A stretch of DNA of 64,000 nt, from positions 54,000,067 to 54,064,066 of the forward strand of contig CM060983.1 in NCBI GenBank assembly GCA_030765065.1. The letters run 5' to 3'. The stretch is from Deroplatys truncata (taxonomy: Eukaryota > Arthropoda > Insecta > Mantodea > Mantidae). The notes beneath the pieces were generated by a model. The model was not told where the DNA came from. It saw nothing but the letters and a program-made list of their open reading frames with translations, and did no database searches. The position numbers and the translations under genes are program-made. How positions within the stretch are numbered: position 1 is the first letter of the stretch; every line of letters starts with the position of its first letter. This document shows, piece after piece, positions 60,066-64,000 of the stretch.

Positions 60066-60071
60066 TAAATC

Positions 60072-60180
60072 CCCCAATTACCATGGTAGCACAATTGCTT
60101 AGAGCAGCGGCACAGTACGCCGAAGATCCGTGATTCAAATGTAGTCTATGGCATTAATTTGTCTGATTATATCTTTCCAA
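60072..60180 (+). mobile_element. SINE-B copy 3, inverted relative to copy 2
   Basis: atggtagcacaattgcttag, gtgattcaaatgtagtc and ggcattaatttgtctgatta on the plus strand. Copies 2 and 3 are head to head, giving a ~100-bp inverted pair. Confidence 0.6.
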
Positions 60181-60673
60181 AAATCATAGAAGTAGAAGTA
60201 GAGGTAATCCAAAGTAGGGAAACACCTCGCGCGTTGCGACCTGCACAGATCTATTGCGGCTACCACGCCCCATGAGGAAGGGATGAAGTGAAGGAACCAC
60301 TGGAGGCTGAAGGCCGTAGTCAGACAGGTCACAGAGATGCGCGGAAGTCCTAACATTTCCGAGCGCTCAGACCCGTTCCACTGCTAAAGCCACGGTTGTT
60401 CACGGAGAGTATTCTTTCCATTGAACATGTATCCGCGCCATATGTTCGGCACCGCCATGCACCACGAAAACTAGAAGCACAAATAAATAAAAATCTGTAA
60501 TACATAACTGTACCTAATTCCTTAAACCAGGGCTTATGTTCCAAATCTTTATAATTTACTTACTTTTCAAAATGCATTTAGAGCACAATATTTTAAAGAT
60601 ATATTTATATAAAACTAATAACTAATACAGAATTAGGTAGCTAAAGTAAATAAATAAATGACAATTATATATA

Positions 60674-61798
60674 CACTATCTGATCAACAGTATCCGGACA
60701 GCTGACTGAAAATGGCGTACAAGTTCGTGGTGCCCTCCATCGGTAATGCATGAAGTCAATATGGTGTTGGTCCACCCTTAGCCTTGATGACAGCGTTCAC
60801 TCTCGCAGGCATAATTTCAATCAGGCTTGGGAAATGGCAGCCCATTCTTCACGGAGTGCGGAACCGAGGAGAGGTATCGATGTAGGTCGGTGAGGCCTGG
60901 TACGAAGTCGGCGTTCCAAAACATCCCAAACGTGTTCTATAGGATTCAAGCCAGCACTCTGGCAGGTCAGTCCATTACAGGGATGTTATTGTCATGTAAC
61001 CACTCCGACATAGCCCGTGCAGTATGAAAAGGTAATCTATCGTGTTGAAAGATGCAATCGCCATCCCTGAATTGCTCTTCAACAGTGGGAAGCAAGATGG
61101 TATTTAAAATATCAATGTAGGTCTGCGCTGTGATCGTGCCACGCAAAACAACAAGAGGTGCAAGTCCCCTTCAGGAAAAACACGACCACATCATAACACC
61201 ACCACCCCCAAATTTCACTGTTGGCACTACACACGCTGGCAGATGACGTTCACCGGGCATTCGCCATACCCACACCCTGCCATCGGATCGCCACATTGTG
61301 TACCGTGATTCGTCACTCCACACAACGTTTTGCCACTGTTTAATCGTGTAATGTTGACGCTCCTTACACCAAGCGAGGCGTCGTTTGGCATTTTCCTGCG
61401 TGATGTGTGGCTTATGAGCAGCCGCTCGACCATGGAATCCAAGGTTTATCACCTCACGCCTAACTGTCATAGCACTTGGAGTGGATCCTGATGCAGTTTG
61501 GAATTCTTGTGTGATGGTCTGGATAGATGTCTGCCTATTACTCTTTACGACCCTCTCCAAATGTCGGCGGTCTCTGTCAGTCAACAGACGAGGTCGCCTG
61601 TACGGTTTTGTGCTGTACATGTCCCTTCAAGTTCGAAGTCCGTGGGTTCCACGGAGCGTCCCATTCTGCTGTTTCACGATGTCTAATGACTACTGAGGTC
61701 GCGGATAATGACTACCAGGCAGTAGGTGGCCGCACAATGCACCTAAGATGAAAAACGAATGTTTGTGGGGGTGTCCGGATACTTTTGATCACATAGTA
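60674..61798 (-). mobile_element. Tc1-family element with both terminal inverted repeats
   Basis: Ends match as inverted repeats (left CACTATCTGATCAACAGTAT, right complement TACTATGTGATCAAAAGTAT, both continuing CCGGACA) and TA lies at each side. About 1.1 kb, the size expected for Tc1. The transposase on the minus strand is disabled. Confidence 0.92.
60780..61690 (-). pseudogene. Tc1-type transposase, disabled
   Basis: A clean frame covers 61620-61171: HTH parts ([35 protein letters not shown]), the first catalytic region WSDESRY, and [12 protein letters not shown]. An in-frame stop follows at 61171. The same frame continues with a second-catalytic-D-like FQHDRLPFH. A frameshift then moves the last part (LNPIEHVWDVLERRLR) into another frame. 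Few changes, so relatively recent. Confidence 0.85.
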
Positions 61799-62290
61799 TA
61801 TAAAACAAAATATAAAATAAAATGTAAATGATAATACAATAAAATAAAGTATAAAATGAATAAAATAAATAAAAATAAAATATATTCCAATCAAAACAAC
61901 ATAAAACTATAATCAACACTACATTACCAAAACATTAATTATTGAAATATTAAACATTAAATATAAACACAATAAACAAACCAACAGCATACACAACTCA
62001 TAAATAAATTTAAAATACATTCACAATTCACAAAATACCTCTTCAATAACACCACATCCATTTCTTTATTACTTATCAAGTAGAAGCACACCTGAAAGGT
62101 GAGAAGGAACGGAATGTAAAGGAAAATCATGGAGTGGAGATCTTGGTAGAGAAGAAACCACCCCAGCATTCGCCTACCGACCCCGCGGAAACACGAAAAA
62201 CCCATGGGTCAAAGTGGGCGGTCGCCGTGGATGGAACTCAGGACCTCCCGAATACGAGTCGCACACGTACTGCTGCGCCAACTTGCTTAT

Positions 62291-63146
62291 TCCTTAAACC
62301 ACCGAGTTTACAAATTTATTTTATTTTGGGTATTCACCAACTTACCCTCCGAAAGCGTTTTGTAACAATAATGAGTTTGTACCACAAGTGAAAGCGGTAG
62401 TCTAATGGGAGGAGCAGAATGATTCACAGAAACGCGAGTATCATCGCAGACAAAGGCACAGATTAGAGCTAGTCAAGCCTATGGGCGCCTCTTCTTACTA
62501 CAATACTACTATCAACTGGTTGGGTTTGGTTCACTTCAGCAACACGTGGATGCACTTCGTGAGTCTCTAGTGGATATTTACTTGCGCATTGATTTGCTGC
62601 TCAAGTAAAAGTTTTTCTACTCGCCCCCTCTTCGACACTTCTGACTACCTAATATTGATGAAAACTTTGCTCTTAGCTCTTCCTTAATGCCGTCGTTGAC
62701 TAACCGCTTCCCTGCAACTGCTGTTTCATCATCGAATGATTTGAGAGTAGCGTCGTCGATAAGCTCGACTATGGCTGAATTTTGCTTCGAAGAAGTCAGC
62801 CCAGTTAGGTTCCATCTCACACAGGGCAATAAGCAGCCCAAAGCATGCTCTTGTTTCTCTAAGTTCAGTGTAGAAGATTAAGTTCTAACAAGGGAACCCT
62901 TACACGTTGCCGCTTCAAATCCCAACGAAACTCCCACAACACCTAGCGAATGATATCAGATGCCCATACCTTGGCTTTCAAGTTTCGCAAACGTTGGAAA
63001 CGCCCATTAATTGAAATCTCTTTGGCGAGTTCTACCTCGCTGCAAGTGCCCGGGATACATGCAACCCACCATTTACAAGTGGCGTAGTTTAGAATAGTCT
63101 TGAGCTTTGAGACGGGAATATTCTAGTATCGGCATGGAATTAAAAT
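62291..63146. other. Unassigned sequence
   Basis: The minus-strand frame 62841-62617 (LIDDATLKSFDDETAVAGKR region) looks moderately protein-like but has no motif or partner. Not called. Confidence 0.35.
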
Positions 63147-63185
63147 TCAGTTTTATTTATGGACGCTATTTTACTGCTGTGGTCC
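63147..63185 (-). mobile_element. SINE-2 3'-end fragment cut by LTR-1 copy D
   Basis: ttcagttttatttatggacg and actgctgtggtcc match the tail of the SINE-2 copy at 51515-51555; the match stops exactly where the LTR starts. Confidence 0.65.
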
Positions 63186-64000
63186 TGATGCAGTATTTTT
63201 AACACTTAAATAATTTCAGTCTAATTATATAATATGTAAATTCAATAACAGCCCGCCTTAAAGCAATATGTCTATGTAACAATATATAAAAAATGTATGT
63301 AACAGGCATTGTATGTATTTGTATCATTGTATCCATGTGTAATAATGTTATGTGAATATATTACGTAATTTAATAATGTAGGAGCTGTGAGAATAATAGG
63401 ATAAAAGTTGCTAACAATGAGGTAATAATGAGATAACCTTGAAGCAATAATGAATTAGTAAGTTTAAATGTTACTTGTGATTCTCGTAAGCAATAATGTA
63501 AATTTTGAAACCGCTTAAAAATAGCCAATGAACAACCAGAAAAAGCTTTAATTAAATGGATTATTAAATGTTCTATTGAATTAGGAATAGCCAATCAGAG
63601 ACCTGAAATACAGAAATTTACAAGTTTAGGTGGTTGAAATCAATTCAGTTGGTTGCAGACAGCGTTACTAACCAGACGCAAAAGGTGTCCTCAAGAAATT
63701 TAATACGAATTCGTGTGAGACGAAAATAGTTTACGTGTTAAAAAGTGCACGTAATTAATTAAAGAATCTCACAGCTCTCTATATCAGTGAAGTGTTATTT
63801 AAATCGCATCAGGCATTAATAAAAGGAGTGAAGTAAAATTATAATCTGTGTAAGCCTACATTCTTAGTCGCACCACGCCTTGTTAAGAGAAACGTGTCTC
63901 TAAAAATAAATACTTCCCAGCCGAGGCAAACATAAATATATAATATTTACAAAAACAGTCAAATTACAAATAATATATTTAAAGAAACAGTCAAATTACA
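63186..64000 (+). mobile_element. LTR-1 LTR (copy D), truncated by the window end
   Basis: Begins TGATGCAGTA after ..gtggtcc. It carries ggagctgtgagaa (63381), CCAAT motifs, ctcacagctctc (63768) and the gccgaggcaaac block. Near the end a short duplication (atatttaaagaaacagtcaa-like text) appears. Whether an internal region follows cannot be seen. Confidence 0.85.

Larger units (their letters stand above)
60481..62090. mobile_element. 1.6-kb insertion with 9-bp target duplication
   Basis: AT-rich, starting aaataaataaaaatctgtaa and ending tttctttattacttatcaag, with no obvious terminal inverted repeat. It carries a Tc1 element in its middle. A 9-bp duplication suits a MULE-type or retroposon insertion; the A/T-rich left end slightly favours a retroposon. 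Type unresolved. Confidence 0.55.
60195..62290 (-). mobile_element. SINE-1 copy split by a 1.6-kb insertion
   Basis: The 5' half (tRNA-like head, gagttccatccacgg B box) is at 62290-62091. The 3' half (gcatggcggtgcc to gcgcgaggtgtttccctact) is at 60480-60195. The 9-bp word TAGAAGCAC appears on both sides of the insertion (60472-60480 and 62091-62099), and the SINE text continues across it. Confidence 0.8.

Noticed and set aside
59668-60155. Functional tRNA genes
   Set aside because: Stems are imperfect, no anticodon can be assigned with confidence, and conserved non-tRNA tails follow each copy, so they are SINE heads.

Overview
The window is eukaryotic and repeat-dominated. It is AT-rich with GC-rich islands. 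It holds tRNA-headed SINEs, solo LTRs, mariner/Tc1 relics, LINE ORF1 sequence and microsatellites, and no bacterial-style operons or long uninterrupted host genes. The element mix suggests an insect with a large genome, possibly a polyneopteran such as a cockroach. The species guess is inference only; no ribosomal or conserved single-copy gene is present to fix it.

Layout. 1-5975 is a very large inverted array of a 21-bp minisatellite around a 350-bp palindromic spacer (axis near 2691), with the architecture of a foldback (FB-like) element. 5976-11500 holds a small C2HC-finger ORF (6441-6908), a ~70-bp pyrimidine-rich satellite, and a small two-exon gene on the minus strand (9858-10979) with a TATA promoter and repeated upstream sequence. 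11690-12500 has GC-box repeats and a 36-bp minisatellite. From 13 kb onward nearly everything recognisable is transposon: a Tc1 relic (15.2-16.3 kb), many copies of an ~850-bp family called 'R' here, and a nested LTR at 23.7-25.6 kb. Two LINE-derived ORF1 elements lie one inside the other (34.7-37.8 kb), with no reverse transcriptase visible in either. Two LTR families occur as solo LTRs, five copies of LTR-1 and two of LTR-2. A mariner relic is split by an LTR, and a SINE is split by a 1.6-kb insertion that carries a Tc1 element.

How the pieces relate. The strongest evidence is nesting. Target-site duplications can be read around several insertions (GTAG, GTAC, ATTC, ATAG, TAGAAGCAC), which fixes element boundaries and relative ages. 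R is the most informative family: at least three insertions went into A-runs, two of them into the same A-run inside other R copies, and some copies consist only of the 3' end. That pattern fits target-primed retroposition.

Likely host coding content is small: the C2HC ORF, the two-exon minus-strand gene, a possible CRE-containing promoter with a five-codon first exon near 47.1 kb, and an orphan ORF at 48950-49261. Many other open frames are products of tandem repeats or of CA/GT tracts in R and are not called as genes.
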